NCBI RefSeq assembly: GCF_918797505.1
Contig: NC_092794.1
Coordinates: 31,796,122-31,860,121, forward strand
DNA length: 64,000 nucleotides
Origin: Bemisia tabaci
Taxonomy: Eukaryota > Arthropoda > Insecta > Hemiptera > Aleyrodidae
Direction: 5' to 3'
Below, piece by piece: positions 12,150 through 23,170 of this stretch (position 1 is the first letter of the stretch; every line of letters starts with the position of its first letter). The notes under the pieces were generated by a model, which saw only the letters and a list, made by a program, of their open reading frames with translations, did no database searches and was not told where the DNA came from. The position numbers and the translations under genes are program-made.

Positions 12150-12718
12150 GAAATGTGCATGACATTTTTTTTTCTCTCTTGCATCTTCGCCGGTAGTGGT
12201 AGCATTGTTATCATCAATGAAGAAAATAAAATGAAATTGAAATTTCGTCATTTCTAGGCGTTTTAGGATGCCCGGAGTGAAAAAAAAAACCAGACTCGAA
12301 TGTTTGTCCGTTCGTCTGGTGTTCTAGGAAGTGTGTGTAAATCAGTCTCTCAAACTTTATTCATTCAGTTTCATTCAAAATGAGCGTAGAAGACCTTATT
12401 GCGTCGCCTCCCGGCGAAAGAATCACATCTCGAATGTCCACTTTACAGGTTACACAAAAAATGATTTGCTTTGAACAAAGATGCAGTTTTGACTTAAAAC
12501 TTGAAATATAGACTCAGCGTAAGTTCCTTTCTCAAATTTCAATGAAATGTTTTTATTAAAACATTTTTTGCCCTGTAAGTTGGTGTTACGGGGCATTCTG
12601 AGATCTCCTGTTGAAAATACAATACAATACGTACAATACCTCCTGGTGATACGTACAATAGCGCTTGTGATGATGATAATTTTCTCTGGTAATAATGTAT
12701 GTTGTACCTATCACACCT
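12150..12718. other. Intronic DNA without recognised feature
   Basis: Nothing supported. A short stretch near 12380-12450 ('atgagcgtagaagacctt') reads open for a few codons but has no domain and no splice context. Confidence 0.4.
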
Positions 12719-13188
12719 GCCAGTGAGGTTTCAGGAATTTTCGTCCAATTTTTTTCGTCCTAGGGAATTTTTGTCCAATAAATTTCGTCCAGTGCCACTT
12801 AGTCCAATAAGTTTGGTCCTACATTTTTGGTCCAATCCATAAAATGGCCCTGCTTTTTATAGGTGCAATCGTTCTTTTTGTCCTTTATACAAAGTTTGTC
12901 TTTTTGACGAATGAAATTGTACGATAGGAATGGGTTATATGAGGTATTAGTGACAAGTGAGACAAACATCAACATATGATTTTGTGCTACCGCAATGATT
13001 AGGAAGGAGGAAAGGGCTTTCTCATCTTTGTCTAACATGTTAAGGTTAAAAACTTCATACAAATTCAAAAAATTCAAAATTGCAAGTTTTATGATAACTC
13101 TTTGTATTTTTTGGTCTTCATTTTGTTTTGAAAATTCCAAGTTCAAAATGTAACAGACTCATTTAAAGTACAATCACAGTTGCACAAA

Positions 13189-15336
13189 ATGGCTCCGGCC
13201 ATAATTAAATCCACCGAAAGAAAATTAATTCTTAGTCATGAGGGATTTTTATATCATCTTTACTCTTACAACAAAGCAAAAGAACCCCGCACAGAGCATG
13301 GGCTCAGCGGCTCTCGGTGAAAATCGATGAAACTTTAATAGATTGTTATAAAGTTCATAATTAAGGGAAAGCCAAAAAATTAGCTCACTTTTACGAGTAG
13401 AAGCTGAGATATTCGCGATTGAACCCGGACTATTTTCTGTGCGGCGGAGGTAAATGGGCGCTCCGCGTCGCCGTCGCCTTACCTTGCTCGAGCACTTCGG
13501 CCAGGAAACCCCCTCTCCCCACCAGGTAGCTACGATGTCGCATTGTTTACACTCACAAGGGGAACTTACGGACCTGCTGCCTCCGATTGGGCTGAATTTT
13601 TTTTTACAGACTCTATGGACCAATTCTAGAGGTCAAGTTGAGCCGTTTTCCCGAATGCGCAATAGGAAGGGCGTGAAAAATCCCCAAAAGTTGCGTTTTC
13701 GGCGTGTGATTTGGGCGTGCGGCGCTTGGCAACACTGAAGCAGCCTCTTGTACCGCTTTATCGGCCTGAAGGTTTCAGCGGAGTCCGGAGCCCTACTGCA
13801 CACGTACTGGTTCCATGATAGTGATGTCCCGGGTTCGATCCTCGACTTTTTATTTTTCGCATGATCACGTAACATTTTTTTAATTCTTCATCCGCATTTA
13901 TAAATCAAGCAGTTCCGATCACTATCCCCCCCCCCCTCATTTTACGTACATTTTCCCCCGATATTTATTCACATTGGCCACATATAATCGTATGAAACTT
14001 CATTGATATACATTAATGAATTAAAAAGCAAAAGAAAACCTTATTTGTTACTACATTATCTCCCAATGTTTTCCTGGAAAAATATGTAATGTGTAAATAA
14101 ATCGAAGAGCAACCCCAAACCCATGTGCACGCAAGGGTCACCAAGAAACACATTATTTTAGCCCTTTGCTTTTTAATTCATTAATTTATATCAATGAAGT
14201 TTCATACGATTATATGTGGCCAATGTGAATAAATATCGGGGGAAAATGTACGTAAAATGGGGGGGGGGGGGGATAGTGATCGGAACTGCTTGATTTATAA
14301 ATGCGGATGAAGAATTAAAAATAAAATGTTACGTGATCATGCGGAAAATAAAAAGTCGAGGATTGAACCAGAGACATCACTATCATGGAACCAGTACGTG
14401 TGCAGTAGGGCTCCGGACTCCGCTAAAACTTTCAGGCCGATAAAGCGGTACAAGAGGCTCTTCAGTGTTGCCAAGTGCCGCACGCCCAAATCACACGCCG
14501 AAAACGCAACTTTTGGGAATTTTTCACGCCCTTCCTATTGCGCATTCGGGAAAACGGCTCAACTTGACCTCTAGAATTGGTCCATAGAGTCTGTAAAAAA
14601 AAAATTCAGCCCAATCGGAGGCAGCAGGTCCGTAAGTTCCCCTTGTGAGTGTAAACAATGCGACATCGTAGCTACCTGGTGGGGAGAGGGGGTTTCCTGG
14701 CCGAAGTGCTCGAGCAAGGTAAGGCGACGGCGACGCGGAGCGCCCATTTACCTCCGCCGCACAGAAAATAGTCCGGGTTCAATCGCGAATATCTCAGCTT
14801 CTACTCGTAAAAGTGAGCTAATTTTTTGGCTTTCCCTTAATTATGAACTTTATAACAATCTATTAAAGTTTCATCGATTTTCACCGAGAGCCGCTGAGCC
14901 CATGCTCTGTGCGGGGTTCTTTATGGAGTATTGGTGGTGTGAAAGACGATCTCTGTGCAATGCAAGATGCATAACAAGCGTTGGGCGTCTTGAAAATGTT
15001 GCTGAACTGGTCGTTTTCAAATGCGACACTAGCAAGCATCTACATCCACCAGATCCAAGCATGATCCAAGTGCGAGAGATTGTTCAGAGTATGAAAGACA
15101 CCGCAAAAAAATTTGAAAAAAATATAATCCAGAAAAGAGGAAGACATAACATTTCGGCTCCTGTCAACAAGACCTATGTTACAAATCAGGATAGAGGCAA
15201 GGCTCTGGTTCAAAGGTATGCGCAGTATAAAGCAGACAGTGAAATCAAAACGTATCTGAGGGCTCTCACGTACCATCTAACATTGCATTCCAACCCCAGA
15301 CAGAAGACGAAGAAGAATGATGATGAAGACTTTTGA
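13189..15336 (+). pseudogene. FLYWCH-type zinc finger protein of a MULE, split by a foldback insertion
   Basis: The 5' part is 13189-13281 (31 codons, MAPAIIKSTERKLILSHEG, then FLYHLYSYNKAK). The 3' part is 14920-15336 (138 codons). Removing 13282-14919 joins AAA to TTT in frame and gives ...NKAKFMEYWWCERRSLCN..., completing a FLYWCH zinc finger: the conserved Tyr/Trp core, Cys pairs in WWCERRSLCNARC, and the HLHPPDP histidines followed by a helical tail (IVQSMKDTAKKF). FLYWCH fingers bind DNA and commonly form the N-terminus of Mutator-like transposases. The basic C-terminus (RQKTKKNDDEDF) ends the frame with TGA. In its present state it is not translatable as one protein. Confidence 0.75.
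13282..14919. mobile_element. 1.64-kb foldback inserted between AAA and TTT in the FLYWCH ORF
   Basis: Nearly perfect inverted arms, AAAA|GAACCCCGCACAGAGC on the left and GCTCTGTGCGGGGTTC|TTT on the right. They extend inward about 700 bp on each side (13282-13990 and about 14215-14919) around a ~220-bp loop (13990-14215). No target duplication is visible; deleting the element restores an open frame with AAATTT at the junction. Each arm holds a tRNA-like internal promoter B box (GGGTTCGATCCTCG near 13830, complement near 14355). There is no transposase, so mobilisation would have been in trans. The arm identity (well over 95% by eye) suggests recent insertion or arm homogenisation. Confidence 0.8.
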
Positions 15337-15548
15337 GACACAAGGTATTTTCCCCTTGTCTAACATTTACCTACTTTATAAATTGGACGAAAATAAAATC
15401 CGATCATTGGGCACATAATTATGGGGCAAAGTAATAAAGAGGACTAAAAAAAAATAGGACAAACTTTCTTTTGGACCAAACTAACTATTGGACCAAAAAA
15501 AAATTGGACACAAAAACATTGGACCAAGTTTCTTATTACCGCCAGTGA

Positions 15549-16320
15549 AGAGGGAAGAAAACCTAGAAAGAAAGGGATCAGACTTGAATATGTATGGTTA
15601 AATATGTTTTTACATTACCTTTGATTACTGACATGGTAATTTTCTGTGACTACCGTTCAAGACATAAAAACGTGCGTCAAGGGTTCCATAGCAGGTGGCA
15701 TCAAAAAAATGCAAGCTATTCAATTCTGCAGAAATGTGAAAGCCGTGATGAGATTAATCCAATACAGAGAATTTAAAAAACATAAGTTGCACTTGACTGA
15801 TAGATGATTGTAGTAATCATTAACTTTCCACCGAATTAGATTTTTTTAGTATTGTGTAACTCAAAACAGATTAAGGAAAGCTGCATCGAAATTATGTGCA
15901 CTTCCATAGGTATTGCGACAGGCTACAGACAAGCAAATTATCTTTCAAAATTGGAGAGGGGGCAAATTTTGGGTTTGAAGAAGGGGGGGTTGCAAGAAAA
16001 CAAGACAGCCTTTTTCAAAATTAGTCGGGGAACGTGTATTAAAAATGTCCAATGTTTCATAGCAAAATATGTAATATTGATATTCCTCCCACTTTATAGT
16101 TACCAATGTTTTTTTTTTTTCTTTTCTTTTCTTTTCTTTTTTTTCTAACATTTTTTCATTGAAATAAAAGGACTAAAATTCTGTTAGGACCCTCACACCC
16201 CATTTTATTTCCTGTTGCCTAGAGGACCGAGCGCTAAAGAGCAGGTTTTACCAATTTGAGATAAATGGATTTTTTCCAAATTATATTGCGCAGTATTGTT
16301 TAAAGATGAATTTTAAACAT
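15549..16320. other. Intronic DNA, no gene recognised
   Basis: No supported coding region. A pyrimidine tract with (TTTTC)n lies at 16110-16145. Open frames at 15594-15776 and 15852-16148 are without domains. Confidence 0.4.
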
Positions 16321-16325
16321 ATATA

Positions 16326-16889
16326 CAGGGTGATCCAGGGTTAAACGGTCAGACTGCAGCAACGTGTTCTTTGGGTCAAAATTAGAATTTTTTCTCTTGT
16401 AAAGTTTTTCCCACTAGTGCTCCCAGTCGGAGGTACGTCCCACAGTGCGTTGATTACTAGGGGACAAGTGTTGAAAATCAATATCTTCGTTAAAAATTGT
16501 TGAAATTTCATAAAAATTTAGTGAGTTGCTCTTCTGGGTGCGTACTATCTTGCAATAAATAGGAAGTTTTGAGGATTATATTTTGAGAGGGGTTTTGGGC
16601 CCCGTTTTGAGGGGAAATCGGATAAAACCCTTTCAGCTTTATATCTCCCCGAAAAAAATAAGATATCAAGCTCAAGTTCGAACCAAAAAAAAATTAACAA
16701 ATGCATATTTTCAAAACACATCAATTTACCGAGAGAGAAAATAGTTCAACGTTGCTGTGTTGCCATTTTTCGTTATTTTTCATAACAGGGTTTTTAACCT
16801 TAAAGAACATAAAATATATATTTTTTTTAAATAAAAGCTAATTTTATTATTCTAATTTTATTTCTCATTACTTCTACGTTTTACTTCCT
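16326..16889. repeat. Single end of a TA|CAGGGTG-type foldback element
   Basis: The sequence 'atatatacagggtgatccag' at about 16320 opens a block with the same style as the foldbacks at 17371 and 50800: a TA followed by C-A/C-GGGTG, then lines such as 'ggttttgggccccgttttga' and 'tttatatctccccgaaaaaa'. No matching opposite end is seen before 16890, so the copy is truncated. Confidence 0.4.
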
Positions 16890-17370
16890 GGCAGTTTCAT
16901 TCCTATCGGTAAGCACTATTTATTTTTGGTTTTTCCAAATTTTATATCCGTTTTGTTTTGTGGCGAATATTGCATTTCGAAATACTGCTCACTTTTAACC
17001 CTTTTTTCCACTTTCATGGAGTGGCAAAGAAAAGTACTGACAGTACTTGAACTTTTGTGCACGTGGTTATATTCAGTGGTATGTGAACTTTCAGAAAATC
17101 AACGGTTCATCTGCCCGATGTTGCCTGTTGGGACGTACATCATGATTTTCTATGAAAATTTGGTCATTTTTCAGATGTTATTGGGCTTTTATTTGACTGT
17201 GATTCAGAGTTCACAATTTAACCTCAAATTTTCGAGACATTTTGCACAGACACAAGTAGATAACACTTAAAATGAAGTAAAAAAAATAGTAAAATTCATT
17301 TTTAAGTATTACATGATGTCAGCTTGCTCTAAGAAATAGCACATTTCTTTAATATTTGTATCCACGTATA

Positions 17371-19401
17371 CCGGGTGTCCATAAAGTAACTGAAAAGTGG
17401 GTATAATTTTTGAACAAAAAAAGATAGAAGGTCGCGGTTTGTGGCATTCTTCATCATCCAGAGGGGGAAATTTTTCGATGGGGGGTTTTTCTTGGTGGAC
17501 CCCCCTGGGGGGCCCCAAGGGGGGGCAACTTTCAAAATTCAAATAGCAACCCCCATTTTTTTAGACATGGTTAAAAAGAACTTAAAAAGACAAGGAAAAT
17601 GACACAAATAAAATTAAAATCGGTTCACTCGTTCAAAAGTTACAGCCGGTCAAAATTTTAAATTGACCACTTTTCAAAAAATCACCGTTGAGCTCCCAAT
17701 TACCGAAAAAACAAAAACAGACCTGGAATGAAAAGTTTGAAAAGTGCCCTTTAAGGCAAGGAAAACCAACTGACGTTGTTACAAGTTTGGATGGAATTGT
17801 TTCAAAATAAAATTTCGGAAAATTCAACATGGCGGCATATTTGAGGAAACGCGAATAATGAAAATTCCAGAAACAGGTATCTTTCAAATACCCTCTAGTT
17901 TAAGGAAATCAATGGTATCAACTTTTTTTCCTTTATTTGGCCAAGTAAGAGCAATAATTTGCTGACTTGAAAGTTGGCAAGCGGGACCCCTTCAATCGTT
18001 GGAGTATGCGACATCACATGCACAGGATTAAGTGTGCTGTCAAAAAATGAAGCCGATGTGAAAAAACGCTCCTCCTTTGGGATGCTTTAGTAATGTTCAA
18101 GGTCCTCATCCTCAAAAAAGAAGAAAAGAAAAATTGAGCAATTTTTTTATTATTATTACTTATTTTTTAAAGTGGAAGTTCTTATACCTGATGCTCTGTT
18201 GTTCCGTCAAATGTTCAAAGTGATCTTCATTTTGCTGCAAACAATAGTAAATTTACAATAGTAATTGTCAACTAAATCAGAACGCAGTATGATCAAGAGA
18301 ACTTAGCATACTGATTTCAGATTCGTAAATAGTGTTACCGATCAGATATTGCATCAGATATTAGCTAAAATATCGGTTCCTCAAATCGTTAGGTTGAGGC
18401 TGTCAATAAGATAATCTCAACTCAGATAATAATCAAGAGTAGAACGGCGTTTTCGGAATTGAAAGCGTAGCAGATATCCTTCTTGCCAACTTGGAGTGCC
18501 AGGAATTAGAGAATCACAATTATTCTTGCGTTTTCAATTTTCAGATAGAGAAATGTCAAAAATGTCAACCGCCCCTACCCCATCAGGATATACCATGTTT
18601 TTTTTGGCTCACCAAGTTTGTGGGTAAAAATTGCTTAATTTCTCTTTTCTTCTTTTTTGAGGATGAGGACCTTGAACATTACTAGAGCATCCCAAAGGAG
18701 GAGCGTTTTTTCACATCGGCTTCATTTTTTGACAGCACACTTAATCCTGTGCATGTGATGTCGCATACTCCAACGATTGAAGGGGTCCCGCTTGCCAACT
18801 TTCAAGTCAGCAAATTATTGCTCTTACTTGGCCAAATAAAGGAAAAAAAGTTGATACCATTGATTTCCTTAAACTAGAGGGTATTTGAAAGATACCTGTT
18901 TCTGGAATTTTCATTATTCGCGTTTCCTCAAATATGCCGCCATGTTGAATTTTCCGAAATTTTATTTTGAAACAATTCCATCCAAACTTGTGACAACGTC
19001 AGTTGGTTTTCCTTGCCTTAAAGGGCACTTTTCAAACTTTTCATTCCAGGTCTGTTTTTGTTTTTTCGGTAATTGGGAGCTCAACGGTGATTTTTTGAAA
19101 AGTGGTCAATTTAAAATTTTGACCGGCTGTAACTTTTGAACGAGTGAACCGATTTTAATTTTATTTGTGTCATTTTCCTTGTCTTTTTAAGTTCTTTTTA
19201 ACCATGTCTAAAAAAATGGGGGTTGCTATTTGAATTTTGAAAGTTGCCCCCCCTTGGGGCCCCCCAGGGGGGTCCACCAAGAAAAACCCCCCATCGAAAA
19301 ATTTCCCCCTCTGGATGATGAAGAATGCCACAAACCGCGACCTTCTATCTTTTTTTGTTCAAAAATTATACCCACTTTTCAGTTACTTTACGGACACCCG
19401 G
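17371..19401. mobile_element. Inner foldback with TA duplication, CCGGGTGTCC termini
   Basis: Inverted termini CCGGGTGTCCATAAAGTAAC (right copy differs by one base) flanked by TA at 17369-17370 and 19402-19403. Arms run about 780 bp (17371-18150 and 18625-19401) with a ~475-bp loop. Each arm has the GGGGGCCCC island and the 'caaatagcaaccccc' phrase shared with the foldbacks at 50800 and 58000. Two-base TA duplications suggest Tc1/mariner-type or PIF-related mobilisation, but no transposase is present. Confidence 0.8.
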
Positions 19402-19403
19402 TA

Positions 19404-19926
19404 TGTATGCATATATATGAACTTATTTCGATTATATGAACCTAGTTTCGAAAAGATATTGATATGAATACATTTAATGGCATGTAAAATAGGGGAAATT
19501 TTAAATTGAAGTAGCTCAGTGTTGCCAAATTTCTAAAAAACTTCCATTTTCGCAAGGCTCAAGAACCAAACAAGAGGCAGAAAACCGCAGATAATGATAA
19601 AATTCTCACAAATAATCATGATTTCTGTCCAAACGGGGGGCTACGGGCATCTGAATTTTTAATTTTTTGAAAGTGCACGTACCATTGAATATGTCCACAT
19701 TGAAATATTTCCAATAGTTGTCAACAGTTTTTTTTGCCACTTCATGAAACTTCAAATGAACGTAAAAACGAGCCTTGCGGAAATAGAAGTTTTCATGAAA
19801 TTTGGCAACACTGAGCTACTTCAATTTAAAATTTCCCCTATTTTCCATGTCATTAAATGTATTCATATCAATATCTTTTCGAAACTAGGTTCATATAATC
19901 GAAATAAGTTCATATATATGCATACA
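19404..19926. mobile_element. 523-bp palindromic MITE, TA duplication, inserted at the border of the inner foldback
   Basis: Termini are TGTATGCATATATATGAAC and its complement, flanked by TA at 19402-19403 and 19927-19928. The other side of the surrounding palindrome (17361-17375) preserves the sequence without this insert and so acts as an empty site. Arms of about 150 bp enclose a 210-bp loop. The loop ('aatcatgatttctgtcc', 'tgaaagtgcacgtaccattg', 'tttgccacttcatgaaa') is a diverged relative of the outer foldback arm at 20140-20285, so the insert and its host share ancestry. Confidence 0.85.
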
Positions 19927-20405
19927 TATACGTGGATACAAATATTAAAGAAATGTGCTATTTCTTAGAGCAAGCTGACATCATGTAATACTTAAAAATG
20001 AATTTTACTATTTTTTTTACTTCATTTTAAGTGTTATCTACTTGTGTCTGTGCAAAATGTCTCGAAAATTTGAGGTTAAATTGTGAACTCTGAATCACAG
20101 TCAAATAAAAGCCCAATAACATCTGAAAAATGACCAAATTTTCATAGAAAATCATGATGTACGTCCCAACAGGCAACATCGGGCAGATGAACCGTTGATT
20201 TTCTGAAAGTTCACATACCACTGAATATAACCACGTGCACAAAAGTTCAAGTACTGTCAGTACTTTTCTTTGCCACTCCATGAAAGTGGAAAAAAGGGTT
20301 AAAAGTGAGCAGTATTTCGAAATGCAATATTCGCCATAAAACAAAACGGATATAAAATTTTGAAAAACCAAAAATAAATAGTGCTTACCAGTAGGAATGA
20401 AGCTG

Positions 20406-20742
20406 CTAGAAAGGATAGAATGGCACTGAAGCCTGTTGATTAGAATGCTCCTCATTGTTGTCATCTGCAATCGGCTTCTAATTAGGAGCTCAGAACTGGC
20501 TGATAATGACCACCTGTGCGGGCACTAGGTATCAATAAAAATCGATACTATCGCTGAAAATAGTGTTGCCAGATATACCACTTAACGTTCACCACATAAT
20601 TTTTGGAAAATTTTGACTTTCATTTTTCGGGGGGTGTTTTGTCACCATTCAATGCACTGTGCGTCCCTTGCCCAGAGAAAAAAAATCGGAAAGTAAATTG
20701 TTTTACCTGAATCATGGCAACGGTTGTGAATTAAATCTGATG
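20406..20742. other. Spacer between foldbacks, no gene recognised
   Basis: Nothing supported beyond short homology-free DNA; 'gtgttgccagatataccac' is of the kind seen in transposon flanks across the window. Confidence 0.35.
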
Positions 20743-20745
20743 AAA

Positions 20746-21492
20746 GAACCCCGCTTCATCCTTCTGGGAAATCCCCCAGTAAAACCTTATGAAACTTTGA
20801 TATATTGCTCAGCTAGTCATTCTGATCAAAAGCTCTCATGGGCCCAAAGAGATCCCACGTGCGCTTTTCGAGATATTCGCCGTTTTATATGCGTGAGCGG
20901 AGGTTCCGCCGGTGGGACCATTGTGCGGGCACCTGCCCTTCCAGTCCATTCGAGCCCCTCTCCGCTTCTCCGCCACCCATACTGGAGGCTCGGACTCCGA
21001 CGCTCACAGGGCTTCGCTCATCGGCACCGGCCCGGGTGATCTTATCTGATTGTGAGTTGGATTACATTTTGCAATAAGGAACCACTATCTCTGACTCTTC
21101 CATAAAAGCACCTTCGAGCACAGGGAAACCAATGACATATACGTTGTTTCTAAAATGAACCAAAGATAGTGGTTCCTTATTGCAAAATGTGGTCCAGTTG
21201 TGATAAGACTACACGGGCCGGTGCCGATGAGGGAAGCCTCGTGAGCGGAGTCCGAGCCTCGGGTGTGGGTGGCGGAGAAGTGGAGAGGGGCCGGAGTGGA
21301 CTGGAAAGGAAGGGTACGAGTATTGCCGCACAATGGTCCGGCCGGTGGGACCTTCGTTCACGCATATAAAACGACGGATATCTCGAAAACCGCACAGGAG
21401 ATCTCTCTAGGCCCGTGAAAGCTTGACTTGACAAAGCTTGAGTTAGAATGACTAGCTGAGCAACATATCGAGTTCTATGATCTGACACTTTC
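20746..21492. mobile_element. 747-bp foldback, AAA/TTT-flanked, related to the element at 13282
   Basis: The left junction is tgAAA|GAACCCCGC and the right junction is GACACTTTC|TTTcatt, again with AAA on one side, TTT on the other and no duplication. Arms align through 'attgctcagctagtcattct', 'cgagatattcgccgttttat', 'atgcgtgagcgg' and 'gggaccattgtgcgg'. The first bases (GAACCCCGC) and several internal phrases match the 13282-14919 element. The two termini share only GAA, so the left and right ends have diverged. Its centre is occupied by a 139-bp MITE. Confidence 0.65.
21058..21196. mobile_element. 139-bp palindromic MITE, copy 1
   Basis: Inverted ends TGGATTACATTTTGCAATAA and its complement, with GGAACCACTATCT next to both. 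Two other copies, each also 139 bp by my count, are at 56501-56639 and 59322-59460. The 20-bp interior 'ggaaaccaatgacatatacg' is shared with copy 3. This copy is in the loop of the surrounding foldback. The flanking dinucleotide is GT on both sides. Confidence 0.8.
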
Positions 21493-21640
21493 TTTCATTA
21501 CGGATCCGATCTCTCCCAGAAATTCACAACAGAGAATGGCGACCTACTTCAGAAATCTATCTTCGTTGCTCCCTGCATATCCTGTGTCCGTTTCTTCAGC
21601 TGCCAAACTTCACATCGGTACGTTAAAATACTTTCAACTA

Positions 21641-22005
21641 TAGTCTGTTCGAGATGGGAAGAACCGTGGAAAGTCGGAATAATTAGCACTATTTTGCAGG
21701 GTGGGGGTGTCTCGACCCTCGTCAACTGTCACTTTTCGATGTTTCACGCACGCCGCAGCCACCGCACAGGAGGCTATGGGTCTCGGAGCGGCGGTTTTCC
21801 CCGGGATATGAACCTGGAGCCGCAAATTCCTGTGCTAGGCGCCGAGCGGCAAGCGACTCATGAGGAGCCAGCCCTCTGTGCGGTGCGCCTCGACACGAGG
21901 GTTGGTTCAGTGTCTTCATCTTACAATAGCTCGAACGTTACCCTTGCTTCTACATAGTGCAATTAATTCCGACTTTCCACGGTTCTTCCCATCTCGATTA
22001 GACTA
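21641..22005. mobile_element. 365-bp TA-flanked palindromic element with tRNA-like core
   Basis: Ends TAGTCTGTTCGAGATGGGAA and its diverged complement are flanked by TA at 21639-21640 and 22006-22007. Arms of about 60 bp ('gaaccgtggaaagtcggaat') enclose a GC-rich core. On the minus strand the core carries a B-box-like GGTTCATATCC near 21810 preceded by GCCGCTCGGCGCCTAGC, suggesting a tRNA-derived segment. It ends 227 bp before exon 2 of C3G. Confidence 0.65.
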
Positions 22006-22232
22006 TACAGTGTTGTACATCCTCTTCTTGTTAAGAATTTCGAAAGATAACAAGAGAAGGAGCTCCTCCAACTCAATTTTTTAATATTGTAGTTCGAAAA
22101 TAGCTTGCTTGCCTCGTTGTTCATAATTCAGTCATTTTACTCATGTATCTTTTGAGAATATATAAATTCCCTGCGAGTTTGAAGTATATCTATTTTTAAT
22201 ATTTAGTAATGCTGATATTTTTGTCTTTTCAG

Positions 22233-22429
22233 ACCTTGTTATGAATCACCTCCTCCTTTACCTCCTAAAAAACGCGCCCCGCCTTCTCCAACTGCAGCCA
22301 TCGAACGACTTAGTTTAAAGTCTGATAATTCTAGTTCATTAGGTTCCTTAGAGTCTATGCTGAATGCCTCATCTAAAGACGATGACGAATTAAGAGTATT
22401 TATGCTAGATGAACGTATCTTATCTCCAG
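22233..22429 (+). CDS. RAPGEF1: C3G / Rap guanine nucleotide exchange factor 1, internal exon (exon 2 in this window)
   Basis: It encodes the main CRK-SH3 docking motif of C3G. After the acceptor ttgtcttttcAG the first base completes Arg, then reads PCYESPPPLPPKKRAPPSP, which corresponds to the vertebrate 'NSPPPALPPKKRQSAPSP'. The basic residue after PxxP is the determinant for CRK N-terminal SH3 binding. A Ser-rich, acidic stretch follows (LGSLESMLNASSKDDDELRV, then FMLDERILSP). The exon is 197 nt; the donor GTGAGA at 22430 leaves one base (G) that is completed by GA at 42854 to give Gly. Pyrimidine-rich DNA precedes the acceptor. Neighbouring introns are 16.7 and 20.4 kb. Confidence is high because phase and motif order both fit. 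Confidence 0.93.
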
Positions 22430-22974
22430 GTGAGAAGCATCTTTGTTTCCAGAATGTTTCTATGCCCACAGCAATTTAAATTAAATCACCAGAATGGGGC
22501 CAAAATGCATGTTTTGCGTCACCAGGTACGGATGCGGAAACTGATTTCTTTGTTCTGGACGGAGCCGAATACTGGACAGTGTGCCGAAGTATCCAGCCAG
22601 AATACCGAATCTGAATAGTGTTTTTTTTTAATATTTGGATCTTTTCTTTCTCGCTCCCCTCACGTGTAGAGGAGCGTAGAGATGGACCGTCATCGAGAAA
22701 AAAGAAGTTGAAATGTCCTAATTTTTAGGCGTTTCAAGGTACCTGTAGTCAAGAAAACAATCTCGCCAAAATGTGCGGCCGTCCGTCCGACGTCCCTTAG
22801 ATCTGTCTACCATATCTCGAAATCTATTTGTTCCATTTCATTCAAACTTTGCATGGAGAACCATATCTATAGTCTCCTTATGCTTGTCAAGTGATTTTGG
22901 AGTACGCAAAAATATATGAGGGGTTAGGGGCAAAACATGATTTTTATCAAATTCACACAGAATGCTCCCTTTAA

Positions 22975-23170
22975 ATGAGTGTAGATTTTCGAAAAATGCT
23001 TTGAATTCTTGGAAAGTTTCCATAAAGCACCACCTTGGCCACGAATTATACTTCCTAAAAGATCTTTGGACTAAGCTCAAAATTCAAGGGATACGAGGCA
23101 CAAAAATAGGGCTTTTTGCTCCGCAACATTACACCAACAGCTCATCTTGAAGGACTGTAAATTTTGTAAA
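22975..23170 (+). repeat. Tandem-repeat unit A (~185 bp)
   Basis: It carries 'gaattcttggaaagtttcca', 'agcaccaccttggcca', 'gatctttggactaagctcaa', 'attcaagggatacgaggcac' and 'aggactgtaaattttgtaaa'. The same order recurs in direct orientation at 25463-25650, in part at 25650-25760, and again at 27058-27130. The unit is separated from unit B by the foldback 23171-25462. Confidence 0.75.

Larger units (their letters stand above)
12727..15540 (+). mobile_element. Mutator-like element with 8-bp target duplication and FLYWCH ORF
   Basis: The element is bounded by the direct repeat GCCAGTGA at 12719-12726 and 15541-15548. Its ends are GGTTTCAGGAATTTTCGTCC on the left and, complemented on the right, GGTAATAAGAAACTTGGTCC. 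Each end carries an array of about seven short G-G-A-C-x-A-A motifs in opposite orientation (left 12740-12835, right about 15390-15530), resembling transposase-binding iterons. Inside, a FLYWCH zinc-finger ORF begins at 13189 and is interrupted by another foldback (13282-14919). An 8-9-bp target duplication plus FLYWCH points to the Mutator/MULE superfamily. No catalytic transposase domain is present, so it was non-autonomous even before interruption. Confidence 0.75.
16890..20405. repeat. Outer foldback of a triple-nested palindrome
   Basis: The arms are 16890-17368 and 19929-20405, about 480 bp each and nearly identical in inverted orientation ('ggtaagcactatttattttt' on the left, complemented at about 20385). 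If the inner DNA is removed the arms meet in a perfect palindromic centre, ccacgtaTAtacgtgg. The inner element 17371-19401 sits in the central TA. Inverted open frames in the arms are mirror images of one another and lack domains, so I do not call genes. Confidence 0.8.

Noticed and set aside
17309..19439. Matching open frames on both strands (17309-17887 and 18885-19439)
   Set aside because: They are the two arms of a palindrome, so identical frames in mirror image are expected. Their content is G/C-run translation without any domain.
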